64,000 bases of DNA from UBA6224 sp963800205 (GCA_963800205.1 CAWCZQ010000001.1:124001-188000); one strand, 5' to 3'. Positions 1-7,476 are shown, numbered from the stretch's first letter. Notes: generated from the letters alone by a model not told the origin. A program made the numbers and translations.

Positions 1-1028
1 CAGGCTAACCGTAACGGCAACTGCGAGGCTGTGGCCTTAACCCTATCATCTTCCGACAAACTCCAATCATGTGGCTCTACCGTAATCTCTTTGCCAGTTG
101 TCAGCTCAACGACGGGTCGATCTTGAGAAAAATCCACCACCCTTCCCCGGGTCCCGTTCGCAAAGCCTTTCACAAAATCGTTGGCCACAAACATCACCTC
201 GGCCCCGATTGCTAGTGTTAGCTCGGGCGGCGCCAATAGCGTTTTGACAAACTGCTCAACTTTGGCGGCCTGCCCTGACGTTTCCATACGATAAGTATAG
301 CGGCGACCTGGCAGCGCTTTGAGCTGCTGGGCATTAATGGTGTCGACATCGATATTATGCGAAAACAAGCGGGTCACCACCATGTCGGCTTCGGGTTGTT
401 TACCCAGGCGCTCCTGCAAGCTCATCTCGTGGAATTCATTCACGTCGCCGCGACGCATCGCATCCAGTAAATCGAGCAAAGCATCGCCAGCGGCGGTTTG
501 GCGGTGCTGCTCGGTGATATAGCATATTCTTGGCTGCAGCTCTTGCCACGCCGCACTGCGATGTACAAAATCGAGCGGCTGACCAGAACGATTAATTGGC
601 GGCAGCTGAAACAGGTCGCCCACCAAAATCACTTGCATACCTCCAAATGGTTCGTCGTTTTCGCGTAGCAATTTTGCCATTTCGTTAACCATATCCAGGC
701 GTATACCATGCAGCATGGAAACTTCATCAATGACCAATATGTCAGTGCTGTTATAGCGCTTTACCAGTCGATCAGTGTTGCGAAATTTAGACCGGTCCCA
801 CTCGCTTAGCTGCTCACGGATACCAAGACCTGACCACGAATGTATCGTCGTACCGCCAATATGCGTGGCTGCAATACCGGTGCTCGCCGTGACGGCGATA
901 CGTTTGCCGTTGCGCATGGCTCGGCCAATGAACTCATTAAGAATGTGAGTTTTTCCCGCTCCTGGTGCTCCTGTCAGGAACACCGACGACCCTCCGAGCA
1001 TGACTGCCAGCGCTTGTTTTTGCCTCAT
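1..1028 (-). CDS. PIF1-family DNA helicase (3' end beyond window)
   Basis: SF1B 5'-3' DNA helicase of the PIF1/AAA_30 group. The frame is open from the ATG at 1028 to the window edge (about 342 codons seen), so the C-terminal part is missing. Visible motifs: Walker A GAPGAGKT at residues 20-27, motif Ia TASTGIAA around 48-55, Walker B VIDEVSM around 99-105, and motif III GDLFQLPP at 137-144, an arrangement typical of PIF1 rather than RecD2. Such enzymes unwind G-quadruplex and forked DNA. A TGcTATAAT extended -10 ends 9 bases before the ATG and no Shine-Dalgarno is seen, so the mRNA should have almost no leader. It lies just downstream of the NYN gene on the same strand. The family call is strong; the exact substrate is unknown. 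Confidence 0.9.
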   Translation of the reverse strand, partial: MRQKQALAVMLGGSSVFLTGAPGAGKTHILNEFIGRAMRNGKRIAVTASTGIAATHIGGTTIHSWSGLGIREQLSEWDRSKFRNTDRLVKRYNSTDILVIDEVSMLHGIRLDMVNEMAKLLRENDEPFGGMQVILVGDLFQLPPINRSGQPLDFVHRSAAWQELQPRICYITEQHRQTAAGDALLDLLDAMRRGDVNEFHEMSLQERLGKQPEADMVVTRLFSHNIDVDTINAQQLKALPGRRYTYRMETSGQAAKVEQFVKTLLAPPELTLAIGAEVMFVANDFVKGFANGTRGRVVDFSQDRPVVELTTGKEITVEPHDWSLSEDDRVKATASQLPLRLA

Positions 1029-1037
1029 AGACTCTTA

Positions 1038-1043
1038 ATTATA
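1038..1043 (-). promoter_or_regulatory. -10 element of the PIF1 helicase gene
   Basis: TATAAT preceded by TGc (extended -10), 9 bases upstream of the ATG at 1028. The predicted transcript start lies about 2-3 bases before the start codon. Confidence 0.6.
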
Positions 1044-1053
1044 GCACTAGAAG

Positions 1054-1617
1054 TTAGCTATTTTTGGCTTTACGTCGATCTCGATACTCGAGTTGGCGGC
1101 GATGGTGGTCTAATCGCTCCACATATTGCTCGTATTGGTTGTATAAACTGGAATATTTACGCGTGGGCGCCAATAACTTCAACAGCTTCTTTTGCTGATC
1201 AAGATACTCGACCAAGCAGTAAAAATCACCATCTCCCGACACGACAATAGCTTTGTCGTACGACGGAAAGTCTTTCATTGCCCACAAGACCAACTCGGCA
1301 TCGATATTGCCTTTGATTGGCTTTTTCTCGCTGTCATCATCTTTGCTGTGGTCTTGCTCTTCGAGGGGACGTGTCATATCAAATGTTGGTTTCAAGACAA
1401 TGGCATAGCCTTGCTGATGCAGCTGTTCGTACATTGCCTCGAATTCCGGCACGTAGCCTATAAACATGTAGGCCTTGGTTACGCCGTACTCGTCGGCTAA
1501 CCATTGTCGAAACTTCGCCCAGTTCATCTTCCAGCCGTCTTTTTGGGTGGTGACGTTTAAATTTTGGCTATCGATGTAGGCATAGACTTCCGGTTGTTTC
1601 TTTCTGCGACGTCTCAT
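1054..1617 (-). CDS. NYN domain (LabA/DUF88-like PIN-fold) putative ribonuclease
   Basis: 187-residue protein of the NYN group, PIN-like nucleases thought to cut RNA. The N-terminal strand carries AYIDSQNLN (Asp16, Asn19), the middle has GNIDAELVLWAM, and the third acidic cluster is VVSGDGDF, which together supply the metal-binding Asp residues expected in this fold. A basic N-terminus (MRRRRKK) and a basic C-terminus may bind RNA. No membrane segment is present. The start is supported by a TGcTATGAT extended -10 element ending 6 bases before the ATG, which implies a leaderless transcript. Substrate and role are unknown; members of this family are often stand-alone housekeeping or stress genes. 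Confidence 0.85.
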   Translation of the reverse strand: MRRRRKKQPEVYAYIDSQNLNVTTQKDGWKMNWAKFRQWLADEYGVTKAYMFIGYVPEFEAMYEQLHQQGYAIVLKPTFDMTRPLEEQDHSKDDDSEKKPIKGNIDAELVLWAMKDFPSYDKAIVVSGDGDFYCLVEYLDQQKKLLKLLAPTRKYSSLYNQYEQYVERLDHHRRQLEYRDRRKAKNS

Positions 1618-1623
1618 GACTAC

Positions 1624-1629
1624 ATCATA
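1624..1629 (-). promoter_or_regulatory. -10 element of the NYN gene (leaderless type)
   Basis: TATGAT with an extended TGc element, 6 bases before the ATG at 1617. Confidence 0.6.
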
Positions 1630-1640
1630 GCAAAGAAGCC

Positions 1641-2258
1641 TTAGATACGGTCGTTTGCTTTGGCAAGCTCTGCAGCAGCAACCATATGGACCAAGCGAGC
1701 TTCGTGCAATAAACGTGTTAACTGAAGAGCAGCGGTTATCTGGTCCTCCGTACTCAATAGAGCGTCCGGGATAGTGCTGTGGCGTTCATGCTGGAGTCGT
1801 TGACGCTGCTTTATCAAATCATCTCTCTCTGTTTCGTACGCTTCTTTTGCTGGATCGGAGGCACCGAAGTGAATTTCTGCTTCTCTTTGTCTGATCGCAT
1901 GATAGAGCGACATTATCTGATCGCTCAGTCGTTCTTCGACCGCAATGTCATAGCGAGCGGTGCTTATCGTCGTATCACCGTCGCCCTGGCGAATGGCATA
2001 TTTCTCCTCCCAATAAGCTTCTCTAATACCACGACTATCAATCTCAAGTTCTCTTGGCAGGACATGGCTTACCGTTCGTACCGTCATGCCGTCTGCTGAA
2101 GAAGGCAATGTCAAAAAAACCTTCCCACCTTCGTTCAACTCCACCGTGACGCCTCTCATTGCTTGTAATTGGTCAAATGCCGTAGTGGCTTCCCCTATTT
2201 CATCGAGCCGTAACGACTCAACTCTAGCTGCATTATGGGATGTATTTTGCTCACTCAT
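1641..2258 (-). CDS. hypothetical protein, coiled-coil-like C-terminal half
   Basis: 205-residue soluble protein that I do not recognise. The N-terminal half (about residues 10-90) is mixed alpha/beta in character; from about 100 onward it is highly charged and rich in Glu, Arg, Gln and Leu with heptad-like spacing, suggesting a helical coiled coil. There is no signal peptide or membrane helix. The start has a Shine-Dalgarno-like AGGATAGG a few bases upstream of the ATG. It lies between rnhA and the NYN gene on the same strand, 23 bases before the latter. No function is proposed. Confidence 0.6.
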   Translation of the reverse strand: MSEQNTSHNAARVESLRLDEIGEATTAFDQLQAMRGVTVELNEGGKVFLTLPSSADGMTVRTVSHVLPRELEIDSRGIREAYWEEKYAIRQGDGDTTISTARYDIAVEERLSDQIMSLYHAIRQREAEIHFGASDPAKEAYETERDDLIKQRQRLQHERHSTIPDALLSTEDQITAALQLTRLLHEARLVHMVAAAELAKANDRI

Positions 2259-2347
2259 TGCCTATCCTGCTTCTGTTAGATTACAACGTTGCATAGGATC
2301 GCCTCGGCGGTTCTATGCATACGGTTATACTCCTGCCGACTAAGGAG

Positions 2348-2782
2348 TCAAGCTTGAGCGTGACGACGTCGGGCTTCATTGGCCCACGTATCAGCCAATT
2401 CATTACCCTTATCCCCCTTGTGGGCCCGTACCCATGTGAGCGTTGCCTGGCTCGATCGATACAAGGGGCAGACCTGTCGGACGATATCAAGATTCTTAAT
2501 TTCCCCGCCCTTCTTTTTCCAGCCGTTTTTCTCCCAATTGAGACTCCACTTGGTTATGACATTAATCCAAAATTCGCTATCGGTATATATCTGGCACGGC
2601 TCTCCGTCTGCATGAGTAAGAGCGGCTTTGATTGCCAGACCTTCCATGCGTATATTGGTTGTTTCGCCAGGTTCACTCCCTAGCACCACTGGTTGCTCGG
2701 CTAAAATTACGGCATACCCGCCCGGCCCTGGATTTGGGCTGGCACTGCCATCTGTGTAGTACGTTAACATAGCCTTCATCAT
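2348..2782 (-). CDS. rnhA: ribonuclease HI
   Basis: RNase HI, which degrades the RNA strand of RNA-DNA hybrids. The N-terminal strand has YYTDGSASPNPGPGGYA, giving the first catalytic Asp; the second is the Glu of RMEGLAIKAAL, the third the Asp of IYTDSEF, and the C-terminal one lies in GNELADTWA after the VRAHKGDKGN loop. I start at the ATG at 2782 (144 residues, near the usual 150) because a GTGAGG sequence lies 9-10 bases upstream. ATGs at 2791 and 2779 are alternatives, and a longer frame to 2854 would add an unlikely Cys-rich leader. The start region faces the divergent Rpf-like gene across about 280 bases. Confidence 0.93.
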   Translation of the reverse strand: MMKAMLTYYTDGSASPNPGPGGYAVILAEQPVVLGSEPGETTNIRMEGLAIKAALTHADGEPCQIYTDSEFWINVITKWSLNWEKNGWKKKGGEIKNLDIVRQVCPLYRSSQATLTWVRAHKGDKGNELADTWANEARRRHAQA

Positions 2783-2889
2783 AGCATTCATCCTCACTTT
2801 AACACTGCAGGAACAGAGCAAAAAACAGGTGCAAACTAATGTTGCGGCCGGCACAAATTAATTCTTAGTTATACACAGACTCACCCCTG

Positions 2890-2905
2890 GCGCTACATGT
2901 AGCGC
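2890..2905. promoter_or_regulatory. 16-bp perfect palindrome, possible operator
   Basis: GCGCTACATGTAGCGC is a perfect 16-bp palindrome in the rnhA/Rpf-like intergenic region. It ends 13 bases before the -35 box of the Rpf-like gene promoter (2919). The position suits an activator or repressor site; no regulator is identified. Confidence 0.4.
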
Positions 2906-2918
2906 TCATGGCTAAGGG

Positions 2919-2947
2919 TTGACACTATTTTTCGTGTTCGATATGCT
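2919..2947 (+). promoter_or_regulatory. sigma70-type promoter of the Rpf-like gene
   Basis: TTGACA (2919-2924), a 17-base spacer, then TATGCT (2942-2947). Transcription would start near 2954 and give a leader of about 110 bases. The leader holds two possible hairpins: GAGGT/ACCTC, and GTTATCC/GGGTAAC enclosing an AT-rich loop. I do not recognise a known riboswitch in it. Confidence 0.75.
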
Positions 2948-3063
2948 AGTCTTTGTGTTGTTTTTTCCATGTGAGGTGGAAATGCACACAGCTACCTCTG
3001 TTATCCACACATATATTATCAATTAATTTTTTGGGTAACACATAGGGGGTATTAGGGAGGAAA

Positions 3064-3873
3064 ATGTTAATGCGTTTAGTCGCAACTACGGCGGCTGCTC
3101 TATTAGGCGTGCCAATTTTGGCCACCAGCAGCCCCAGCTCGAGCTTATCGCTCTTCTCACACTCGAACAAAAACCTTAACAATTCAGCAAACGTCGACGT
3201 GTCGACAGCTGCAAATAAACAATCAAACGTAAAGATTGTAACCGCAAGCCAGACCATACAATCCGACAAGGAGACCTATGTAGTCGTCGAACGCGGAGAC
3301 TATCTGAACAAGATTGCAAAAGCACACAATACGACAGCTCTTCGCATTTTCTATGCGAACGAGCAAATCAAGGATCCGGACTTAATTTACCCAGCACAAA
3401 AATTCCGTATCCCAAGCGCTGACGAAAAACTCACGACCCGTTCCGTGCCGGTCAACGAGCAGATCGCCAAGCCTACAAAAGAAGAGTCTGAAAAAGCAGC
3501 GGCCCCGCAACCAGCACCCGCTCCTTCCCCGGCACCGGCCCCAAAGCCAGCGCCAGCACCAAAAGCTACCGCGCCTAGCCGCACATCCACTCGCAGCAGC
3601 TCTGCTTCTGCGCCAAGTGTTGCCAGCGGCAGCGTATGGGATCGCCTCGCAGCCTGCGAATCAGGCGGTAACTGGCACATCAACACCGGTAATAGCTTCT
3701 ATGGTGGTCTGCAGTTCACCTACAGCACCTGGCTCGCATTCGGTGGCGGCGCTTATGCCCCCCGTGCCGACCTCGCTACCCGTGAGCAACAAATAGCTAT
3801 CGCGATTAAAACCCAAGCCGCTCAAGGCTGGAACGCGTGGCCCGTTTGTAGCTACAAAGCAGGTATACGCTAG
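3064..3873 (+). CDS. LysM and Rpf-like (transglycosylase) cell-wall protein
   Basis: 269-residue exported muralytic enzyme. An N-terminal signal/anchor segment (about residues 3-25) is followed by a LysM peptidoglycan-binding domain (about 72-118: TYVVVERGDYLNKIAKAHNT), a Pro/Ala/Lys-rich linker (about 140-185) and a C-terminal resuscitation-promoting-factor-like domain (about 190-269). The latter has the catalytic Glu in LAACESGGNW, then FYGGLQFTYSTWLAFGG and a terminal WPVC Cys. Rpf domains cleave the glycan backbone of peptidoglycan. A strong AGGGAGGA Shine-Dalgarno sits just before the ATG, under a good -35/-10 promoter. A terminator follows. It could act on the cell's own wall or on a host wall; that is inference. 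Confidence 0.92.
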   Translation: MLMRLVATTAAALLGVPILATSSPSSSLSLFSHSNKNLNNSANVDVSTAANKQSNVKIVTASQTIQSDKETYVVVERGDYLNKIAKAHNTTALRIFYANEQIKDPDLIYPAQKFRIPSADEKLTTRSVPVNEQIAKPTKEESEKAAAPQPAPAPSPAPAPKPAPAPKATAPSRTSTRSSSASAPSVASGSVWDRLAACESGGNWHINTGNSFYGGLQFTYSTWLAFGGGAYAPRADLATREQQIAIAIKTQAAQGWNAWPVCSYKAGIR

Positions 3874-3896
3874 TACACCTGGTGTTAACCTCACCC

Positions 3897-3925
3897 AAAC
3901 AACCCCCGTCCATCGGGGGTTGTTT
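3897..3925. terminator. bidirectional terminator between Rpf-like gene and YjbQ gene
   Basis: Perfect 12-bp stem (arms 3897-3908 and 3914-3925) with a 5-base loop. A/T-rich ends give a U tract on both strands. It separates the convergent genes ending at 3873 and 3927. Confidence 0.85.
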
Positions 3926-3926
3926 G

Positions 3927-4313
3927 CTAGTTTGTAACAGTAGCTAACGCCACCTGGCGTTCGCGCGGACCATCTAGTTCTACTAGTACAATTCGCTGCC
4001 ACGCACCCAACACCAACTGGCCTTCTTCGAATGGTACGCTCACACTCGGGCCTATCAAACTGGCAAGTAAATGGTCTGGCGCATGGGATGGGTCGTGCGG
4101 ATGTCGCCATTCATAATCCGGCACTAAACTATTAAGGAAGTCGAGAAAATCAGCATCAGTACCTGCATCAAGATCCATGATGGCAATAGCAGCCGTACTG
4201 TGAGATACAAATATAGTCACTAGTCCTTCGCTGACTTGCTCCTTACCCACGACATCGGTAATGTCAATAATTTCTCGTTTATCATGCGTCGTAACTGTTT
4301 TGCGGCTTATCAT
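3927..4313 (-). CDS. YjbQ/UPF0047 family protein (secondary thiamine-phosphate synthase-type)
   Basis: 128-residue protein of the YjbQ family (UPF0047), small trimeric proteins credited with weak thiamine-phosphate synthase activity but of unclear main role. Family signatures seen: IFVSHSTAAIAIMD near residue 40, then HPHDPSHAPDHLLASLIGPS with the conserved His residues, and the C-terminal QRIVLVELDGPRERQVALATV. The start ATG has AAAGGAT upstream at good spacing. Single gene; its stop is just past a shared bidirectional terminator. No thiamine genes are nearby, so the family activity should not be taken as the cellular role. Confidence 0.88.
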   Translation of the reverse strand: MISRKTVTTHDKREIIDITDVVGKEQVSEGLVTIFVSHSTAAIAIMDLDAGTDADFLDFLNSLVPDYEWRHPHDPSHAPDHLLASLIGPSVSVPFEEGQLVLGAWQRIVLVELDGPRERQVALATVTN

Positions 4314-4399
4314 GGGCGTATCCTTTGCGGTTTCATTTTACTACCGCACACTACTTGGTATCTGTTATAAATTTCGCAAAGTTAGCACTATTGCCATGG

Positions 4400-4405
4400 T
4401 ATAGT
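4400..4405 (+). promoter_or_regulatory. -10 element of the gene at 4412 (leaderless type)
   Basis: TATAGT preceded by TGg, 6 bases before the ATG at 4412. Confidence 0.55.
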
Positions 4406-4411
4406 GCTGGG

Positions 4412-4924
4412 ATGACAAAACGAACTACACTCCTCACATCCCTCATTATTACTGCAGTAATTCTTCTTGGTAGCTGGTTAGCATTTCGTGCATACCACCA
4501 CGATCAACAGGAAGATACGACTACCGACACTACCATTTCAACTAAATCCGAGACTGCCTCTGGTCGCCCCATACTATTATCACAATTCAATGCGCAGTTT
4601 TCGTTACCCGCTCGCATAGACGTCAATGATATTAAAATTGGCTATATTCATACCGACTCATACGACACTGCCCATGTCCTGAGTAAATCTCTAGCGACCA
4701 AAGTAAACCACACTATGTGTAGCGGTAAATCCCTAAATCTCGGTTCGTTTGCCGTAATTACTCGCTACGACACGCCCAAGGAAGGTCGTGTAAAAATGGG
4801 CGACTATTATTACTACATTGCTGATGGACCTGGGTATAAAACCTGTTACGACCAAGCAAGCTATCAAAACTATTACAACGAAGACGTCGTCAAAACTATC
4901 CGAGCGTCCTTGGCGGAGCAATAG
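4412..4924 (+). CDS. hypothetical single-pass membrane/exported protein
   Basis: 170-residue protein with an N-terminal membrane anchor (about residues 5-25, TLLTSLIITAVILLGSWLAF), a short Asp/Thr-rich spacer and an extracytoplasmic domain of about 120 residues with two Cys (CSGK and TCYDQ) that could pair. I do not recognise the domain. The ATG at 4412 is chosen because the helix then starts right after MTKR and an extended -10 (TGgTATAGT) ends 6 bases upstream, implying a leaderless mRNA. The frame could be opened earlier, at 4325, but that would put a non-signal-like stretch first. No function is proposed. Confidence 0.65.
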   Translation: MTKRTTLLTSLIITAVILLGSWLAFRAYHHDQQEDTTTDTTISTKSETASGRPILLSQFNAQFSLPARIDVNDIKIGYIHTDSYDTAHVLSKSLATKVNHTMCSGKSLNLGSFAVITRYDTPKEGRVKMGDYYYYIADGPGYKTCYDQASYQNYYNEDVVKTIRASLAEQ

Positions 4925-4990
4925 AAGGTCTACACTGCTCGCCATACTGCTCATGCCGGACTCGATAAGTACTGTGCGGGAAGTGAATTG

Positions 4991-5377
4991 TCATAACATT
5001 GCCTTCATTTGATTTACCGCCAAGACATTACCATCAGGATCCTTAAACCAGGCCGAACGATAGTCGCCCATCACATGCACATCACCTTCTATAGTTACAT
5101 CCGGCATATCGGGATACTGCTCAAAGGTAATGCCATCAGCCTTCAGACGCTCTACTGTACTCGTAAGATCCTCAACATCCCATGCAGCATAGGTCGCTTG
5201 GTTGGTTCCTGCCATCTCTGATTGATATACAAATAACCTGCCCCCACCACACTCGTACATAATTCCGGCGGGGTTTTCGTCCATCGTCCGTAACCCTAGC
5301 ACGTCACTATAAAATTGTCGTGCAGTCGCCACGTCTTTTACGGCTATAGTCGCATAAATCATCCCGTCTCGTAGCAT
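4991..5377 (-). CDS. VOC (glyoxalase/bleomycin-resistance) superfamily protein
   Basis: 128-residue vicinal-oxygen-chelate fold protein with the usual two beta-alpha-beta-beta-beta modules. It begins IYATIAVKDVATARQFYSDVLGLR and ends AWFKDPDGNVLAVNQ, both classic landmarks. The family includes glyoxalases, dioxygenases and antibiotic-binding proteins, and the substrate cannot be told from sequence. Start ATG at 5377 with AAGGAAT upstream. It reads away from the RNA locus at 5507-5673. Single gene convergent with the 4412 gene. Confidence 0.88.
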   Translation of the reverse strand: MLRDGMIYATIAVKDVATARQFYSDVLGLRTMDENPAGIMYECGGGRLFVYQSEMAGTNQATYAAWDVEDLTSTVERLKADGITFEQYPDMPDVTIEGDVHVMGDYRSAWFKDPDGNVLAVNQMKAML

Positions 5378-5471
5378 GGTCTTATTCCTTGCTTATAGCT
5401 CATAGTATGCGACGACTTTACGTAAAAAAAGATACAAAAATTAACATACCTCGTGTGATATTGGCCCGAAT

Positions 5472-5500
5472 TTGAATATGGATTGTCTTTAGGCTATGAT
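5472..5500 (+). promoter_or_regulatory. promoter of the structured RNA at 5507
   Basis: TTGAAT (5472-5477), 17-base spacer, TATGAT (5495-5500). The predicted start is near 5507. Confidence 0.65.
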
Positions 5501-5506
5501 GAAATG

Positions 5507-5673
5507 CTGGCCATTGGCCAGGCGAACAAGGCACTCCAGTAGCACCGGATAAACCTGTGTGCCCGAAAGACCCAAGCGCGTCGTAACAACAGGTTGCGGG
5601 CGTGGTTTCAACAGTTAGATCCGGTCACAAGAATTATGCAGCCAACAGCCCATACCTGTTGGCTTTTTTATTT
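5507..5673 (+). ncRNA. candidate structured small RNA with H-type pseudoknot
   Basis: About 165-base transcript bounded by a good promoter and a strong intrinsic terminator, with no plausible reading frame inside. Possible fold: a 5' hairpin (5507-5512 with 5516-5521); a closing helix ACCGGAT (5544-5550) with ATCCGGT (5619-5625); inside it AACCTGT (5552-5558) with ACAGGTT (5589-5595), crossed by GTGCCCG (5559-5565) with CGGGCGT (5597-5603, two G-U pairs), which forms an H-type pseudoknot; then the terminator. It lacks the SRP RNA apical motif and the tmRNA and RNase P landmarks I know. It fills most of the 344-base gap between the VOC gene and the 5722 gene. It may be a free-standing sRNA or a terminating leader element. 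Confidence 0.6.
5640..5673 (+). terminator. intrinsic terminator of the structured RNA
   Basis: 9-bp perfect stem (5640-5648 with 5656-5664), 7-base loop, then a run of six T, A and three T. Confidence 0.9.
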
Positions 5674-5721
5674 CGCGTACGGCTGCTGCGTGGCATATTG
5701 TCATAAATAAAAGGAGGCACT

Positions 5722-6264
5722 ATGGCAGATAAATACCTAAGTGAGGAAAAACAAGCAGCAGCCCGTCGACAAGGCGACGCCTATACTGCTGCCCTGGCAA
5801 TTATGCAGGATGATGTCGACGTGCATCGGACCAAAGAAGTCGACGATTATATCGTGACCTTAGCCTGCGAAGAAGCCGAAGGAATGTATAGACCGGTCAA
5901 TGATGAATCGCTGGAGTGGAGCGTACCAGAAGCTTCTCTCAATAAGCATATAGAAATTGCCGTACAAGATCGAAAAGACCATCGCTTCGTACCTGACCTT
6001 AGGATTCATGCCACCATAACAAGCAGTGACGGAGCGGTGGCGTTCGACGGAAAACTACCCTTCTTATGGCATCCGTTTTTGTGGCATTATGGCTGCAACA
6101 TTCACATCGACGGCAGTGGCGATTACGATATCGCTGTCGTTATTGAGCAGCCCCACTTTGGACGCCACGATGAGCAAAACGGCAAACGATACCAAAAAGA
6201 AGTATCAATGAGCTTTGAGGCCGTACCACTCGAGCCTGGTCGAGAACCGCACGGCGCTGAGTAA
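5722..6264 (+). CDS. Tp34/P19-like (Fe2+ transport family) protein without signal peptide
   Basis: 180-residue protein. The segment from about 88 to 160 resembles the Tp34/P19 iron-binding family: NKHIEIAVQDRKDHRFVPDL, then a short LPFLWHPFLWHYGCNIHIDG stretch and HFGRHDEQNGKRY, matching the family order HLEA...MPM...HYGAN...GRH.D..TG. The usual metal-binding Met is not obvious and there is no signal peptide, so a cytoplasmic place is suggested, unlike periplasmic P19. A strong AAAAGGAGG Shine-Dalgarno precedes the ATG, and a possible -10 (TATTGT at 5696-5701) gives it its own transcript downstream of the RNA terminator. The family call is moderate; an unrelated Ig-like beta protein is the alternative. 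Confidence 0.5.
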   Translation: MADKYLSEEKQAAARRQGDAYTAALAIMQDDVDVHRTKEVDDYIVTLACEEAEGMYRPVNDESLEWSVPEASLNKHIEIAVQDRKDHRFVPDLRIHATITSSDGAVAFDGKLPFLWHPFLWHYGCNIHIDGSGDYDIAVVIEQPHFGRHDEQNGKRYQKEVSMSFEAVPLEPGREPHGAE

Positions 6265-6266
6265 GC

Positions 6267-6657
6267 TTAGGCCAAAAGAAGGTACGCAACTACAACGGCA
6301 ATCGTTGTTGCGCCGGTGCCCCACACCATGTCAACGGCAGTGATTTTCCATGGCCAATTTTTGAGTGTCGACTGATTTGTCAGGTCGTACGTGGCATACA
6401 TAACCAGTCCTAGGAGCGCAGCATGAGCAGCAGCATATGCTCACCGATTCCCTACCAAGAGCTGGGTTAAGGGCAAACACCACCATACCAATGACATACA
6501 GGACATAAAACAATACGGCCGGCACAAAATCAGGCTTGTCCCGCAGAAGACCACCCAACTGCTTTTTGTAAAAGGCGTTAGCGACAATGCTAAGCCATAT
6601 CGCATCCAGTACCAAAAAGATTACACCGACTAACAACACGTGGCCCACAAATTCCAT
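6267..6657 (-). pseudogene. DUF2177 family membrane protein, frameshifted
   Basis: The N-terminal half in one frame (LDAIWLSIVANAFYKKQLG, DKPDFVPAVLFYVLYVIG) matches DUF2177 membrane proteins. The C-terminal half lies in another frame, from about 6440 down to a TAA at 6267-6269, and reads LVMYATYDLTNQSTLKNW then WKITAVDMVWGT. Together they make a normal-length family member of about 130 residues with four helices. Removing one base near 6441-6455 restores a single frame. It is therefore a recent pseudogene or a consensus error. The gene is convergent with the 5722 gene, with stops 3 bases apart. The function of DUF2177 is unknown. Confidence 0.85.
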
Positions 6658-6680
6658 AGTAGCCTCCTTTTGTTATGAAC

Positions 6681-7469
6681 TTATGATAGCACTGGTGCGT
6701 CAGATACATCGGCTCTTTGCAGTTTATAAGCTGTACCGTATCTTCGTTGGATGCAGTACCGCACAAATTCTCCGTATACTTGGGAGGCTGTACCGTCCGA
6801 TTCAGCATGCCACTGGATTCCGTAATGGCCATTACCGCTAATTGCTTCAATAATTCCATCGTCTGCTCGTGCCGCGGCCTGAAAACCCGGAGCTAACTCA
6901 GCCACCGCTTGATGATGGCGGTGAGCCGTCGTTACGATTTGCTCTTGGGTAAAACCCATAAAGTCAGTCGTGAAAGTTATGGGTGTCATTACGGAATGTC
7001 CTGCTTGGTGTTCGTGGTGATGACCGCCTCCGAGTTCACTATCGATATGCTGATGCAACGTCCCTCCATAGTGGACATTTAGCAACTGACTGCCGTAGCA
7101 AACACCGAGGATAGGAACCGACAATGTATCACAAGCATCGATGAGCCGACGCTCCCACATTGTTCTCTGCCGTGGCTCGTATACAGTCACGCCCTTAGGC
7201 ACATGGCCATAAAATGAAGGGTCAATATCTTCTCCTCCACTAATCACAATACCGTCGCAGAGTTCGGCGGCGGCTGTGGGCTCGAGGTTCATATCTATAA
7301 ATATCGGCTGAGCTCCGGCTTGACGTATTTGGTCACCATATTCCTGTCGAATAAAGTTATACGACACCCCTTCTCTAATGAGGTTATTGGCATCTAACGA
7401 CATAGTGATACCGACCACTAAGGGCTTCCGTAAAGTCTGCCCCCGCTGCCCCATTACATTTCTTACCAT
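6681..7469 (-). CDS. class C26 glutamine amidotransferase-like hydrolase (PuuD-type)
   Basis: 262-residue class I GATase-fold hydrolase of peptidase family C26 (gamma-glutamyl-GABA hydrolase PuuD and relatives). Landmarks: GIVISGGEDIDPSFYG, the nucleophile Cys in GVCYGSQLLN, the His-rich HHHEHQAGHS, and the catalytic His/Glu in YGIQWHAESD. It cleaves a gamma-glutamyl bond in family members; the natural substrate here is unknown. I start at the ATG at 7469 because TATAAT ends 7 bases upstream, giving a leaderless mRNA. An earlier start at 7529 would overlap the DUF4868 gene by 29 bases. No polyamine genes are nearby. Confidence 0.85.
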   Translation of the reverse strand: MVRNVMGQRGQTLRKPLVVGITMSLDANNLIREGVSYNFIRQEYGDQIRQAGAQPIFIDMNLEPTAAAELCDGIVISGGEDIDPSFYGHVPKGVTVYEPRQRTMWERRLIDACDTLSVPILGVCYGSQLLNVHYGGTLHQHIDSELGGGHHHEHQAGHSVMTPITFTTDFMGFTQEQIVTTAHRHHQAVAELAPGFQAAARADDGIIEAISGNGHYGIQWHAESDGTASQVYGEFVRYCIQRRYGTAYKLQRADVSDAPVLS

Positions 7470-7476
7470 TAGCTCT

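Noticed and set aside
3064..3873. Overlapping minus-strand frames with Gly/Ala-rich products opposite the Rpf-like gene
   Set aside because: They are shadows of the Pro/Ala-rich linker; no start signal and no family features.
5507..5673. SRP RNA, tmRNA, 6S RNA or RNase P RNA
   Set aside because: The SRP apical GGAA loop with its flanks, the tmRNA tag frame and acceptor stem, the RNase P conserved cores and a 6S-like open bubble are not seen; the length also disagrees for tmRNA and RNase P.
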